From Aquirufa rosea (lineage in GTDB: Bacteria > Bacteroidota > Bacteroidia > Cytophagales > Spirosomataceae), in contig NZ_SDHY01000003.1 of assembly GCF_004118285.1 (NCBI RefSeq), positions 248,001 to 312,000 of the forward strand: a stretch of DNA of 64,000 nucleotides, in the 5' to 3' direction. The notes beneath the pieces are model-generated. The model saw only the letters and a list, made by a program, of their open reading frames with translations. It was not told where the DNA came from and searched no databases. The translations under genes and the position numbers were made by a program. Shown piece after piece: positions 36,965 to 46,078 of the stretch. Within the stretch, counting starts at the first letter, position 1; each line of letters starts with the position of its first letter.

Positions 36965-37142
36965 AAAATCTCACAACAATTTTTTGGCGTTTTTGCCAAC
37001 TTCTACCAGCTTTAAAAAATCTTGAAAAATATTTTCTGGTACTTTTCAAAGACGCGAATGTCGTAACGAATTGACTTGCCATTGTTTGCATATTGTATTT
37101 CAAATAAGCCTATTTTTTTTATTTTTTTTGGAGAAAAAATAG

Positions 37143-37174
37143 TTTGCAAGCAGGGTTCTTTTTTTCTAATTTTA
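37143..37174 (+). promoter_or_regulatory. Candidate nrdA promoter
   Basis: TTTG (37143-37146), a 20-nt spacer and TAATTTTA (37167-37174) match the Bacteroidota promoter except for the last base of the -7 box. Transcription from here would start near 37181 and give a leader of about 190 nt. Confidence 0.5.
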
Positions 37175-37191
37175 CGTAGTGCCCAACCCTC

Positions 37192-37213
37192 CCAAGGACT
37201 ATGCAATCCTTGG
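37192..37213 (+). promoter_or_regulatory. Leader hairpin enclosing an ATG
   Basis: CCAAGGA (37192-37198) and TCCTTGG (37207-37213) pair perfectly around an 8-nt loop, and the ATG at 37201 of a small ORF lies within that loop. Confidence 0.4.
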
Positions 37214-37341
37214 ATGAAGTTAAAGCTTTAAAAACAAAACCGCCCAATCATTTTTCAGGCAAAATTAGCTTGGATACTATAGATAAGAAATTTTCTAGAG
37301 CGGGAATCTTTTGTTTTTTGAACGGGTTGTACACCGATTAA
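37201..37341 (+). CDS. Possible 46-residue leader ORF upstream of nrdA
   Basis: An open frame of 46 codons ([18 protein letters not shown] start, ...NGLYTD end) lies between the candidate nrdA promoter and the nrdA ATG, its TAA 28 nt before that ATG. Composition is mixed and not merely AT-driven, with Lys, Asp, Pro and aromatic residues. It has no recognised domain. It could be a translated leader peptide, a small protein, or chance; codon bias cannot be judged at this length. Confidence 0.25.
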   Translation: MQSLDEVKALKTKPPNHFSGKISLDTIDKKFSRAGIFCFLNGLYTD

Positions 37342-37369
37342 ATTGAAGTTAATTTCTAATTATATAAAT

Positions 37370-39817
37370 ATGTACGTAATCAAAAGAGACGGTCGCCGTG
37401 AGTCTGTCAAGTTCGATAAAATCACTGCAAGAATTGAGAAGCTATGCTACAGCTTAGATCCTTTTTTTGTACAACCCCTTGAGGTTGCTAGAAAAGTGAT
37501 TACTGGACTTTATGACGGAGTTAAGACTACGGAATTGGATAATTTAGCAGCAGAGACTGCAGCTTCTCTGACCACCAAGCACCCAGATTATGCGGTCTTG
37601 GCAGCGCGTATTGCCATCTCTAACCTTCACAAGAATACTTTGAAGTCTTTTTCGGCTACTATGAAGCGTTTGTATACGTACATTGACCCAAAGACAGGTC
37701 AAAACGCTGCTTTGCTTTCCAAGGAGGTGTACGATATCATTAAGAAAAATGCAGTTGAATTAGATGAGGCCATTATCTATGATCGTGACTTTGGATATGA
37801 CTATTTTGGTTTCAAGACCTTAGAGAAATCTTATTTGTTGAAATTAGATGGTCAAATAGCAGAGCGTCCTCAGCATATGTTGATGCGTGTGGCAGTAGGT
37901 ATTCACGGAGCGGACATCGCAGCGGCTATTGATACTTATAATTTATTGTCGGAGCGTTGGTTTACTCACGCCACCCCAACCTTGTTTAATGCGGGTACTC
38001 CTAAGCCTCAAATGTCATCTTGTTTCTTGTTAACTATGCAAGATGATTCCATTGAAGGAATTTACGATACCCTAAAGCAAACGGCTAAGATTTCACAATC
38101 TGCAGGGGGTATTGGTTTAAGCATTCACAATATCCGTGCTACAGGCTCTTATATTAAGGGTACCAATGGAACTTCCAATGGTATCATTCCTATGTTGCGT
38201 GTATTCAATGATACAGCGCGTTATGTCGACCAAGGTGGAGGTAAGCGCAAAGGCTCATTTGCTATCTATTTAGAACCATGGCATGCTGATGTGTTTGATT
38301 TCCTTGAGTTGAAGAAAAACCATGGTAAAGAAGAAATGAGAGCGAGAGATTTATTCTATGCTCTTTGGATACCTGACTTATTTATGAAGCGGGTAGAAGA
38401 AAATGCAGAATGGTCATTGTTCTGCCCACATGAGTGCCCAGGTCTTTCTGATGCATATGGGGAGGAGTTCGAGGCCTTATATGAAAAATATGAGTTGGCA
38501 GGAAAAGCTCGTCAAGTAGTGAAAGCACAAGAATTATGGTTCAAAGTGTTAGAATCACAAACTGAGACAGGTACTCCATACATGTTGTACAAAGATCATG
38601 CCAACAAGAAATCCAATCAAAAGAACTTAGGTACGATTAAGTCTTCTAACCTATGTACTGAGATTATGGAATATACTTCCAAGGATGAGGTGGCAGTATG
38701 TAACTTGGCTTCTTTGGCATTGCCTAAATATGTTCGTATGAACGAACAAGGTGTGCTGGCTTTTGATCACCAAAAATTATATGAAGTAACCAAAGCAGCG
38801 ACTCGTAATCTGAATAAGATTATCGATGTGAACTACTACCCTGTACCTGAGGCAAGAAATTCCAACTTGCGTCACCGTCCAATCGGACTCGGTGTTCAAG
38901 GTTTGGCTGATGTATTCATCATGTTGCGTATGCCTTTCGAGTCAGCCGCTGCGAAACAGTTGAACAAAGATATCTTTGAAACGATTTACTTCGCTTCTAT
39001 GGAAGCATCCATGGAGCTAGCTAAAGTGGAAGGACCATATTCTACTTGGGAAGGTTCTCCTATCTCTAAAGGTATTTTCCAATTTGATATGTGGGGGGTA
39101 AGTCCTGAGTCAGGTCGTTGGGATTGGGAGACGCTTCGTCGTTTAGTGGTTGAAAACGGAGTACGCAACTCCTTGTTAGTAGCTCCTATGCCTACTGCCT
39201 CTACCAGCCAGATTTTAGGAAACAATGAGTGCTTTGAGCCTTATACTTCTAACATCTACGCTCGTCGTGTATTATCTGGAGAGTTTGCTGTTGTGAACAA
39301 GCATTTATTGAAGGATTTAATCAAGTTAGGATTGTGGAATGAAGGCATGAAAAACAAGCTGATTGCAGCAAACGGTTCTGTTCAGAATATTCCAGAAATA
39401 CCTCAAGATTTAAAAGATCTATACAAAACAGTTTGGGAGATTAAGCAGAAGACTATCTTAGAGATGGCAGCCGACCGTGGTGCTTATATCTGTCAATCTC
39501 AAAGTTTGAACATTCATATTCAAGATGTGAACTTTGGAAAGTTAACATCCATGCACTTCCACGCTTGGAAGCTTGGCTTGAAGACAGGTATGTATTACCT
39601 GCGCACCAAGGCTGCAGCAGATGCCATCAAATTCACTATTGAAAAACAAGCTGAGGTGGCCATTGAGCAGACAAATTCAGTACATGAGTCAGAAATGCAG
39701 TATGCTAAACAGCAAGCTGCCTCCGCTGCTTCATTTACAGATACTGATGCTCAAAATAGAGCCGATATGACCTGCTCTCTAGATAATCCTGAAGCATGTG
39801 AGGCCTGTGGTTCTTAA
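37370..39817 (+). CDS. nrdA: Class I ribonucleotide reductase large subunit
   Basis: An 815-residue catalytic subunit reducing ribonucleoside diphosphates. An N-terminal ATP-cone occupies residues 1-95 ([18 protein letters not shown]), then the barrel with the redox-site SSCFLL, the radical-site region including [26 protein letters not shown], and the C-terminal CEACGS tail with two cysteines that pass reducing equivalents. The cone implies dATP feedback control. The small subunit nrdB is not adjacent in this window. The ATG at 37370 fits the family; an earlier TTG at 37343 is less likely. Confidence 0.95.
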   Translation: MYVIKRDGRRESVKFDKITARIEKLCYSLDPFFVQPLEVARKVITGLYDGVKTTELDNLAAETAASLTTKHPDYAVLAARIAISNLHKNTLKSFSATMKRLYTYIDPKTGQNAALLSKEVYDIIKKNAVELDEAIIYDRDFGYDYFGFKTLEKSYLLKLDGQIAERPQHMLMRVAVGIHGADIAAAIDTYNLLSERWFTHATPTLFNAGTPKPQMSSCFLLTMQDDSIEGIYDTLKQTAKISQSAGGIGLSIHNIRATGSYIKGTNGTSNGIIPMLRVFNDTARYVDQGGGKRKGSFAIYLEPWHADVFDFLELKKNHGKEEMRARDLFYALWIPDLFMKRVEENAEWSLFCPHECPGLSDAYGEEFEALYEKYELAGKARQVVKAQELWFKVLESQTETGTPYMLYKDHANKKSNQKNLGTIKSSNLCTEIMEYTSKDEVAVCNLASLALPKYVRMNEQGVLAFDHQKLYEVTKAATRNLNKIIDVNYYPVPEARNSNLRHRPIGLGVQGLADVFIMLRMPFESAAAKQLNKDIFETIYFASMEASMELAKVEGPYSTWEGSPISKGIFQFDMWGVSPESGRWDWETLRRLVVENGVRNSLLVAPMPTASTSQILGNNECFEPYTSNIYARRVLSGEFAVVNKHLLKDLIKLGLWNEGMKNKLIAANGSVQNIPEIPQDLKDLYKTVWEIKQKTILEMAADRGAYICQSQSLNIHIQDVNFGKLTSMHFHAWKLGLKTGMYYLRTKAAADAIKFTIEKQAEVAIEQTNSVHESEMQYAKQQAASAASFTDTDAQNRADMTCSLDNPEACEACGS

Positions 39818-39851
39818 TCAAAAGCTGTTATTCAGTTTCAAATTGTGTTTG

Positions 39852-39885
39852 AAAAATCACTTGATGGCGACATCAAGTGATTTTT
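39852..39885 (+). terminator. Strong hairpin terminator after nrdA
   Basis: AAAAATCACTTGATG (39852-39866) and CATCAAGTGATTTTT (39871-39885) form a perfect 15-bp stem capped by a GCGA tetraloop of the GNRA type, ending in T residues. It lies 34 nt after nrdA and only 24 nt before the next gene. Confidence 0.88.
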
Positions 39886-39909
39886 ATGTTTTTTAGCTAA
39901 TGTGTTCAA

Positions 39910-41502
39910 ATGAAGAATAAAGGTCTATTTGTGGGAAGTTTTTTTGCATTGATGCTTCTTGCATTGGTCTTACGCGTCTACCACATTGGTCAATTTGGTT
40001 TATTTGGAGACGAAAAACAGAGTTTACTCATCGCTGTAGGAAATACCAATTTTGGTGGTATGACTGATTTATTGGCACCTCCCAAAACATTTACTCCTGG
40101 AGATTTTTGGGCAGACAGAGGGCTAAAAGCTTGGTTGGATGCTGATGCTCGCGGAGATGTCAGCGGCAATAGTTTGGTGCATGACATGATGCTCAAACTT
40201 TTTGCATTCCTATTCGGGAAAGAAGATGGAGTCTTACGCTCCGTTTCAGTGCTTTTTAACATGTTAACTCTTTGGTTAATCTTTTTTTGGGCGAGAAGGC
40301 TTCGACCTGGTTCACAAAGCTTTCCAATCCTAATTTTAGCTCTAGCGGTATTGGAACCATTTTTTGTGATATACAGCCAACAAGCCCGTAATTATACCAC
40401 TAGTATCTTTTTTACCACAGCTTCTAATTTCTTTTTTTGGTCTGCCATGCAAGCGGAGCAACAGCAGAAAAACAGTAGAAATAGATGGGTAGGATGGATA
40501 CTGACGAGCATTGGTGCCCTGTTTAGTACCTATTTGACAGCATTAGTTTTATTGGGTCAAGTATTGTTTTCATTCACCCAGAGAAACACTTGGAAGTTTT
40601 GGCAAAAACACATCCTCTCCGGAATTATTGTGATTTTTCCTTTTGCTTGTTGGATGCTGTGGGGTCCAGGCAAATATTTTTTAGCTTATCAAGCGGACGC
40701 AGCCAGACAATACCTAGATTATTTAAATACCAATGGACCCATCTTAGGATGGATTGAAGCGGCTAGTCCAGGAAATCTATTCAAAAGAACGGTTTCTATT
40801 CTTTCTGATCAGTTTTTATGGACCAATGATCTATATATTCGTCATGGATTCAAAATCGGGGCCGTGTGTTTGTTGCTTTTTGGGGCGGGAGTGTTTTCTT
40901 GGCTGAAAAAGTTGAACAGAGAGGCTAGGGCAGTATATATTTTGGGATTCATACAAATTATATTCCCCATACTGGTTTTGATAGCTACTGCCATTAATGC
41001 GGGTACTACCACAGGTTATTTTTTGCGATATGCAAGTTTTGGATTACCCTTTGGTATATTTATTACGGTAGGATTTGCGGAGTATATCTTTCAGCTAAAT
41101 GTCTGGGCAAAAATTGTAGCCAGTATATTTTTATTCATTCAGGTGAATTACTTGGTTCAATTGATTTTGCCATTGTATAGTGACAAGCCTCAAAAATACA
41201 CTTTCGCTCACGATAGAATCTCTAATCCCTACCCTTACATTGCTCAGAAAATTAAGAAATATTATCAACTTGGGGATACGGTTTTCTATCCATCTCGGAT
41301 GAGTAATTTTTTAAATTCGGCTCATTTACAGACAAGGGTTGCTGATGTCAGTGACGCACAGCTGACCAATGTGTACTTTGAACCAAGTGATCTATACCTT
41401 CAGAAAATAGATACCTTAATCCAAGATTCCGTACTTTTAAAGAAAAAAAATGGCAGAAGATTGCTTATTTTTGATTTCAAAAAAGGGAAATATAGATATT
41501 AG
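39910..41502 (+). CDS. GT39/GT83-like membrane glycosyltransferase
   Basis: A 530-residue integral membrane protein with about ten to twelve predicted helices. Its first periplasmic loop begins after LRVYHIGQFGLFGDEKQSL: an Asp-Glu (DE) pair in this first loop is characteristic of GT-C transferases that take sugars from polyprenyl phosphate (PMT, ArnT and related). It probably transfers a lipid-linked sugar to a protein, lipid or polysaccharide outside the membrane; the acceptor is unknown. The following GT2 gene starts 4 nt later and would make the polyprenyl-phosphate sugar donor. Confidence 0.72.
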   Translation: MKNKGLFVGSFFALMLLALVLRVYHIGQFGLFGDEKQSLLIAVGNTNFGGMTDLLAPPKTFTPGDFWADRGLKAWLDADARGDVSGNSLVHDMMLKLFAFLFGKEDGVLRSVSVLFNMLTLWLIFFWARRLRPGSQSFPILILALAVLEPFFVIYSQQARNYTTSIFFTTASNFFFWSAMQAEQQQKNSRNRWVGWILTSIGALFSTYLTALVLLGQVLFSFTQRNTWKFWQKHILSGIIVIFPFACWMLWGPGKYFLAYQADAARQYLDYLNTNGPILGWIEAASPGNLFKRTVSILSDQFLWTNDLYIRHGFKIGAVCLLLFGAGVFSWLKKLNREARAVYILGFIQIIFPILVLIATAINAGTTTGYFLRYASFGLPFGIFITVGFAEYIFQLNVWAKIVASIFLFIQVNYLVQLILPLYSDKPQKYTFAHDRISNPYPYIAQKIKKYYQLGDTVFYPSRMSNFLNSAHLQTRVADVSDAQLTNVYFEPSDLYLQKIDTLIQDSVLLKKKNGRRLLIFDFKKGKYRY

Positions 41503-41506
41503 AAGC

Positions 41507-42460
41507 ATGACCAATGGAATTCCCCAGGTATCTTTCGTGATCCCTGTGTATAACGAGGAGAGTAATTTGCCTACCCTGGTGGAGCGCTTGACCAAAATAA
41601 TGGATCAATCCCCCATATCATTAGAAGCTGTGTTGATTGATGATGGAAGCAGGGATAATTCCCGGGCCATGTTGCAACAATTGGCATTGGCTGATTCACG
41701 TTTTCATGTGGTGCTTTTATCTAGAAACCATGGTCACCAATTAGCACTCACAGCTGGTTTGTCTGTAGCTAGAGGCTCTGAAGGGGTTTTTGTGTTGGAT
41801 GGCGATTTGCAAGATCCACCTGAATTATTGGAAGATTTTTATGCTAAATACAAGGAAGGTTACGAGGTAGTCTATGCCATCCGTGAAAAGCGGAAAGAAC
41901 CTTGGTACAAGCGCATGGCTTACTTTGTATTTTATCGGATATTAAAGAAAATTGCTAACGTAGATATTCCTTTAGATAGTGGTGATTTCTCCTTTATCGG
42001 AAGAAAGGTGGTGGATATTCTCAACCAAATGCCAGAAGAGAGCCGATTTATTCGTGGAATGAGAACTTGGATAGGATTCAAGCAAGTAGGCATCGCATAC
42101 AATAGACAGGAAAGAGCCTTTGGAGATTCTAAATATACCTTTTCCAAACTAATACAATTGGCATTAAATGGAATTTTTAATTTTAGTGAATTCCCGATCA
42201 AATTTGTATCAACATTAGGTTTCATAGCGATAAGCTCGTCTGTCGTTTATTTCATTTATGTGGTTATGAAAAAGCTCTTTTTTAGCCATGTCATTGAGGG
42301 ATTTACTTCCTTATTATTCGTGATTATATTGTTTGGAGGTATTCAGCTTTTAGCTATTGGTATTTTGGGAGAATATATTTTGCGTATATTTTTTCAGTCG
42401 AAAAGTCGCCCCAATTTTATCATTGACCAGGAGATTTGCGAAGGTCAATATTTAAAATAA
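41507..42460 (+). CDS. GT2 polyprenyl-phosphate glycosyltransferase (DPM1/GtrB-like)
   Basis: A 317-residue transferase whose GT-A domain shows FVIPVYNEESNLPTLVERL, LIDDGSRDNSR and a DGDLQDPPE metal motif, followed near the middle by an amphipathic region with SGDFSFIGRKV and two C-terminal membrane helices. This is the GtrB/ArnC/DPM1 layout that loads a sugar from a nucleotide donor onto polyprenyl phosphate. The ATG at 41507 follows the previous stop by 4 nt; an earlier start would overlap it by 53 nt. Donor sugar is unknown. Confidence 0.88.
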   Translation: MTNGIPQVSFVIPVYNEESNLPTLVERLTKIMDQSPISLEAVLIDDGSRDNSRAMLQQLALADSRFHVVLLSRNHGHQLALTAGLSVARGSEGVFVLDGDLQDPPELLEDFYAKYKEGYEVVYAIREKRKEPWYKRMAYFVFYRILKKIANVDIPLDSGDFSFIGRKVVDILNQMPEESRFIRGMRTWIGFKQVGIAYNRQERAFGDSKYTFSKLIQLALNGIFNFSEFPIKFVSTLGFIAISSSVVYFIYVVMKKLFFSHVIEGFTSLLFVIILFGGIQLLAIGILGEYILRIFFQSKSRPNFIIDQEICEGQYLK

Positions 42461-42464
42461 AGGG

Positions 42465-43130
42465 ATGAAGGGGCCGAAATTTTTCTTGCTTTTGTATGGA
42501 GTGGCGGCTTTTTTGGACGTCTTGTTGCCCATGATATTTCCTTCTTTGTCAGAAATTAAATATTGGGCTAAACCTGCATTGATGATTTGTTTGATGGTAT
42601 ATGTGGGTATTAGCACGGAAGTTGATCGTAAACCTTTGGTATTAGCCGCTCTTTTTTTTGCTTGGCTGGGTGATGTGTTTCTGATGGTTCCTGGAAATAA
42701 TCCCCTGTTTTTTCAATTAGGGCTAGGCGGCTTCCTAATTATGCAATGGATTTACATTTATTTGTTCAAAGGACATATTAAACAAGTTCTAGTGCCTATT
42801 AATGGAATGACCTTATTGGTTGCCATTTATGTGCTAGTTTTATTGGCTTTACTTTTGCCAAACATGAACTTTGGCCTGGCAATTCCCGTTGTGGTATATG
42901 CCATAAGTTTGGGAACTATGCTTTGGTTTGCTTCTCAAAGAAAGGCAAGTGTGAGTACATGGAATTACCAATGGGTTTTTCTAGGGGCTATTTTGTTTGT
43001 GCTTTCCGACAGTTTATTAGCCATTAATAAATTCTATCATTCATTCCCAGGTAATTCCTTTTGGGTAATGTCCACATATATCCTGGCTCAATTGCTACTC
43101 ACGCAAGGTTTGGTTAAATTGCGTTCTTAA
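42465..43130 (+). CDS. YhhN-family lysoplasmalogenase homologue
   Basis: A 221-residue protein with about eight membrane helices and the YhhN/TMEM86 features: an early AWLGDVFLMVPGNN motif near residue 66 containing the conserved Asp, and a late GAILFVLSDSLLAINKF near 178 with the second Asp. Animal TMEM86B hydrolyses lysoplasmalogen vinyl ethers; activity of bacterial members is variably supported, so the substrate is uncertain. It starts 4 nt after the GT2 gene, suggesting a shared transcript. Confidence 0.85.
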   Translation: MKGPKFFLLLYGVAAFLDVLLPMIFPSLSEIKYWAKPALMICLMVYVGISTEVDRKPLVLAALFFAWLGDVFLMVPGNNPLFFQLGLGGFLIMQWIYIYLFKGHIKQVLVPINGMTLLVAIYVLVLLALLLPNMNFGLAIPVVVYAISLGTMLWFASQRKASVSTWNYQWVFLGAILFVLSDSLLAINKFYHSFPGNSFWVMSTYILAQLLLTQGLVKLRS

Positions 43131-43144
43131 AATAAATTGACGGC

Positions 43145-46069
43145 ATGCTTTCTACTGTTGAAACGACTCCAGTCTTGGCTGATTTAGCTGAGAAAATCCA
43201 AGGAACATTGTATACGGACTCTGTCATGCGTACTTTGTACGCTACAGATGCCTCGGCATACCGTGAGATGCCTTTGGGAGTTGTGATTCCAGAAACTAAG
43301 CAAGATTTAGAGGTCATTATTCGTTTTGCTGCACAACATACCATTCCGTTGATTCCACGTACCGCCGGGACTTCTTTGGCTGGGCAAGTGGTGGGAAAGG
43401 CTTTGATTGTAGATGTTTCTAAGTTTTTTAATAAAATTTTAGAAATCAATCCCGAGGAGTCCTATGTATGGGTAGAACCAGGAGTCGTGAGGGATGTGTT
43501 GAATGTGGAGCTCAAAAAATATGGTTTATTCTTCGGACCAGAGACATCCACAGCTAACCGTGCCATGATAGGAGGAATGTTAGGGAACAATTCATGTGGG
43601 TCTAATTCCATCGTTTATGGTTCTACCCGTGAGCATGTCTTGGAGGTAGAAGGTTTTTTATCGGATGGTACTTTGGTGAATTTCCGAGCGGAAAATCCAT
43701 TTGAAACGCTAAAGAATTTGGAAGAAGGATCACGCCTGTTTACTATTTACTCCAAAACTTTAGAGGCTCTTTCTAATCCAGAAAGACAGCAAGAAATTAG
43801 AGAGGAATTTCCTAAGCCCAGCATTCATCGTAGAAATACGGGATATGCTTTGGACATGTTATTGAATTCAGAGGTTTTTGATCCGCAAATGCCTCCATTT
43901 AATTTTTGTTCCTTATTAGCGGGCTCTGAGGGTACTTTATGTTTTGCTACGAAGATTAAACTACATGTCGACAAACTGCCTCCAAAGCATTTGGGATTAG
44001 TTTGTGCGCATTTCAATACTATTGATGAAGCTTTAAGAGCTAATTTAATTGCCATCCAATTTAATCCATCGGCTTCGGAATTGATGGATCACTATATTTT
44101 AGAGTGTACTAAAGCCAATCCAGAACAAAGAAAAAATCGATTTTTTGTGGAGGGAGATCCCGGAGCCATTTTAGTGGTGGAACTTCGTTCAGATGATCCA
44201 GAGAAATTAGCTGAACAGGCTAAGGGGGTTGAAAAAGCGATGATGGCTGAAAATTTAGGCTATCATTTTCCTTTCATTACGGGGAATCAAGTGAAGAATG
44301 TGTGGGATTTAAGAAAGGCTGGCCTAGGTTTATTGTCTAATTTACCGGGAGATGAGAAGGCGGTAGCCGTGATTGAGGATACAGCGGTAGATGTGAATGA
44401 TTTACCAGCATTCATTGCGGAATTCAACGAAATACTTTCAGAGAACAATTTATACTGTGTGCATTATGCACATGCCGGAACGGGTGAATTACATCTAAGG
44501 CCTATTATCAACCTTAAGACGAAAGAGGGACATAAGTTGTTTCGTCACATCGCTGAGGAAATAGCTAGGTTGGTGAAAAAGTATAAAGGTTCTTTATCTG
44601 GGGAACATGGTGATGGCCGCTTAAGAGGTGAGTTTATTCCTTGGATGGTGGGTGAGTCCAATTACCAATTGATGAGGGAATTGAAATCATGGTGGGATCC
44701 ACAAGGTATTTTTAATCCCAACAAGATAGTGGATACTCCGCCCATGGATAGCTTTTTGCGGTATGAGGCAGGCCAACAAACCCCGGAGTTCAAAACAGCT
44801 TTTCGTTACCATGACCAAGATGTATTGCAACATGCAGAGCAATGCAATGGATCTGGAGACTGTAGAAAAACTCCAGTTTCAGGTGGCACCATGTGTCCAT
44901 CTTTCATGGCTACGCGAAATGAAAAAGAGACGACCCGAGCCAGGGCTAATATCTTGCGAGAGTTTTTGACACGCTCTCCAAAAGAAAACCGCTTTGCTCA
45001 TGAGGAAATAAAAGAGGTGATGGATTTGTGTTTGGCTTGCAAAGGATGTAAATCTGAATGTCCATCCAATGTAGATGTGGCCAAATTGAAAATGGAATTT
45101 TTGTATCAATATCAAAAGGAAAAGGGATTACCCATCCGTAGCTGGTTGGTAGGGAATTTTTCCACCATTTCTTCCATAGCTTCTAAAATCCCATTTGCCT
45201 ATAATTTAGTCATGGGGACTCCTTTCTTACGAAGGATAGCCAATCAAATCGTAGGTTTCCATCCGGAGCGAAGCATGCCTTTATTGGCAAATCAAACACT
45301 GAAGGCTTGGTTGAAAAATAGAAAGGGTATTAGTTCCAGCAAAGCATTGTATTTGTTTGTGGATGAATTTACCAATTTCAATGATGCCGAAGTAGGAAGA
45401 AAAGCAGTATTGTTGCTCGAAGCTCTTGGCTATGAAGTACGGACATTAGAACATCCTATTTCGGGTAGATCTTTTTTGTCAAAAGGAATGTTAGATGAGG
45501 CAAAGCAATTGGCTCAAAAGAATGTAGAATTGTGGAGTGAATTAGTAAGTTCAGAGGTGCCTTTGGTTGGAATTGAACCTTCTGCTATTTTAACTTTCCG
45601 TGATGAATATCCCGACTTGGTAACTGATGAATGGGTAGAAAAAGCAACACATTTGGCTAAAAATGCCCTATTACTAGAGGAGTTTATAGCCCGTGAAATG
45701 GAAGCGAAACGTGTGTCTCCTAGTCAATTTACTCAAGAAAAACGTTTGATCAAATTGCATGGACATTGCCAGCAAAAGTCTATCAGTTCTTTAATACCAG
45801 CTAAGAAAGCTTTGTCTTTGCCTAGTAATTATGAGGTACAACTGATTCCTTCCGGATGCTGTGGCATGGCCGGATCTTTCGGCTATGAAAAGGAGCATTA
45901 TGATTTGTCGATGCAAATCGGGGAATTAGTTCTATTCCCAACAGTCAGAGCTCAGGCTCCTGAGGTGATTATTGCAGCCTCTGGAACGAGTTGTCGCCAT
46001 CAGATTCACGACGGTACACAACGCGAAGCGAAGCATGCTGCCGTGATCTTATATGAGGCTTTGGTTTAG
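43145..46069 (+). CDS. FAD/Fe-S oxidoreductase (D-2-hydroxyacid dehydrogenase type)
   Basis: A 974-residue fusion. The N-terminal FAD-binding type 4 domain has PRTAGTSLAGQ and GGMLGNNSCGSNSI within residues 75-155; an FAD-oxidase C-terminal domain with HYAHAGTGELHLRP and SGEHGDGRLRGEF follows. Then come two ferredoxin-type cysteine groups (CNGSGDCRKT...MCPS and CLACKGCKSECPS) and a C-terminal CCG domain (HGHCQQKS, SGCCGMAGSFG). The arrangement matches YdiJ/D-lactate or D-2-hydroxyglutarate dehydrogenases passing electrons to quinone or a cytochrome. The substrate cannot be fixed by inspection. Confidence 0.9.
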   Translation: MLSTVETTPVLADLAEKIQGTLYTDSVMRTLYATDASAYREMPLGVVIPETKQDLEVIIRFAAQHTIPLIPRTAGTSLAGQVVGKALIVDVSKFFNKILEINPEESYVWVEPGVVRDVLNVELKKYGLFFGPETSTANRAMIGGMLGNNSCGSNSIVYGSTREHVLEVEGFLSDGTLVNFRAENPFETLKNLEEGSRLFTIYSKTLEALSNPERQQEIREEFPKPSIHRRNTGYALDMLLNSEVFDPQMPPFNFCSLLAGSEGTLCFATKIKLHVDKLPPKHLGLVCAHFNTIDEALRANLIAIQFNPSASELMDHYILECTKANPEQRKNRFFVEGDPGAILVVELRSDDPEKLAEQAKGVEKAMMAENLGYHFPFITGNQVKNVWDLRKAGLGLLSNLPGDEKAVAVIEDTAVDVNDLPAFIAEFNEILSENNLYCVHYAHAGTGELHLRPIINLKTKEGHKLFRHIAEEIARLVKKYKGSLSGEHGDGRLRGEFIPWMVGESNYQLMRELKSWWDPQGIFNPNKIVDTPPMDSFLRYEAGQQTPEFKTAFRYHDQDVLQHAEQCNGSGDCRKTPVSGGTMCPSFMATRNEKETTRARANILREFLTRSPKENRFAHEEIKEVMDLCLACKGCKSECPSNVDVAKLKMEFLYQYQKEKGLPIRSWLVGNFSTISSIASKIPFAYNLVMGTPFLRRIANQIVGFHPERSMPLLANQTLKAWLKNRKGISSSKALYLFVDEFTNFNDAEVGRKAVLLLEALGYEVRTLEHPISGRSFLSKGMLDEAKQLAQKNVELWSELVSSEVPLVGIEPSAILTFRDEYPDLVTDEWVEKATHLAKNALLLEEFIAREMEAKRVSPSQFTQEKRLIKLHGHCQQKSISSLIPAKKALSLPSNYEVQLIPSGCCGMAGSFGYEKEHYDLSMQIGELVLFPTVRAQAPEVIIAASGTSCRHQIHDGTQREAKHAAVILYEALV

Positions 46070-46078
46070 GTCGGTTAA

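Larger units (their letters stand above)
36851..37369. other. Divergent intergenic region between rpmE and nrdA
   Basis: This 519-bp gap holds the rpmE promoter and leader, a short TTGGC/GCCAA inverted repeat at 36984-36999, an AT-rich middle with T-runs, a candidate nrdA promoter at 37143-37174, and a long nrdA leader carrying a hairpin and a 46-codon ORF. I found no motif resembling the NrdR box consensus. Confidence 0.6.

Noticed and set aside
37012-37206. Minus-strand 64-codon open frame upstream of nrdA
   Set aside because: Lys/Ile/Phe-rich as expected from T-runs, overlaps the candidate nrdA promoter and has no recognisable domain or promoter of its own.
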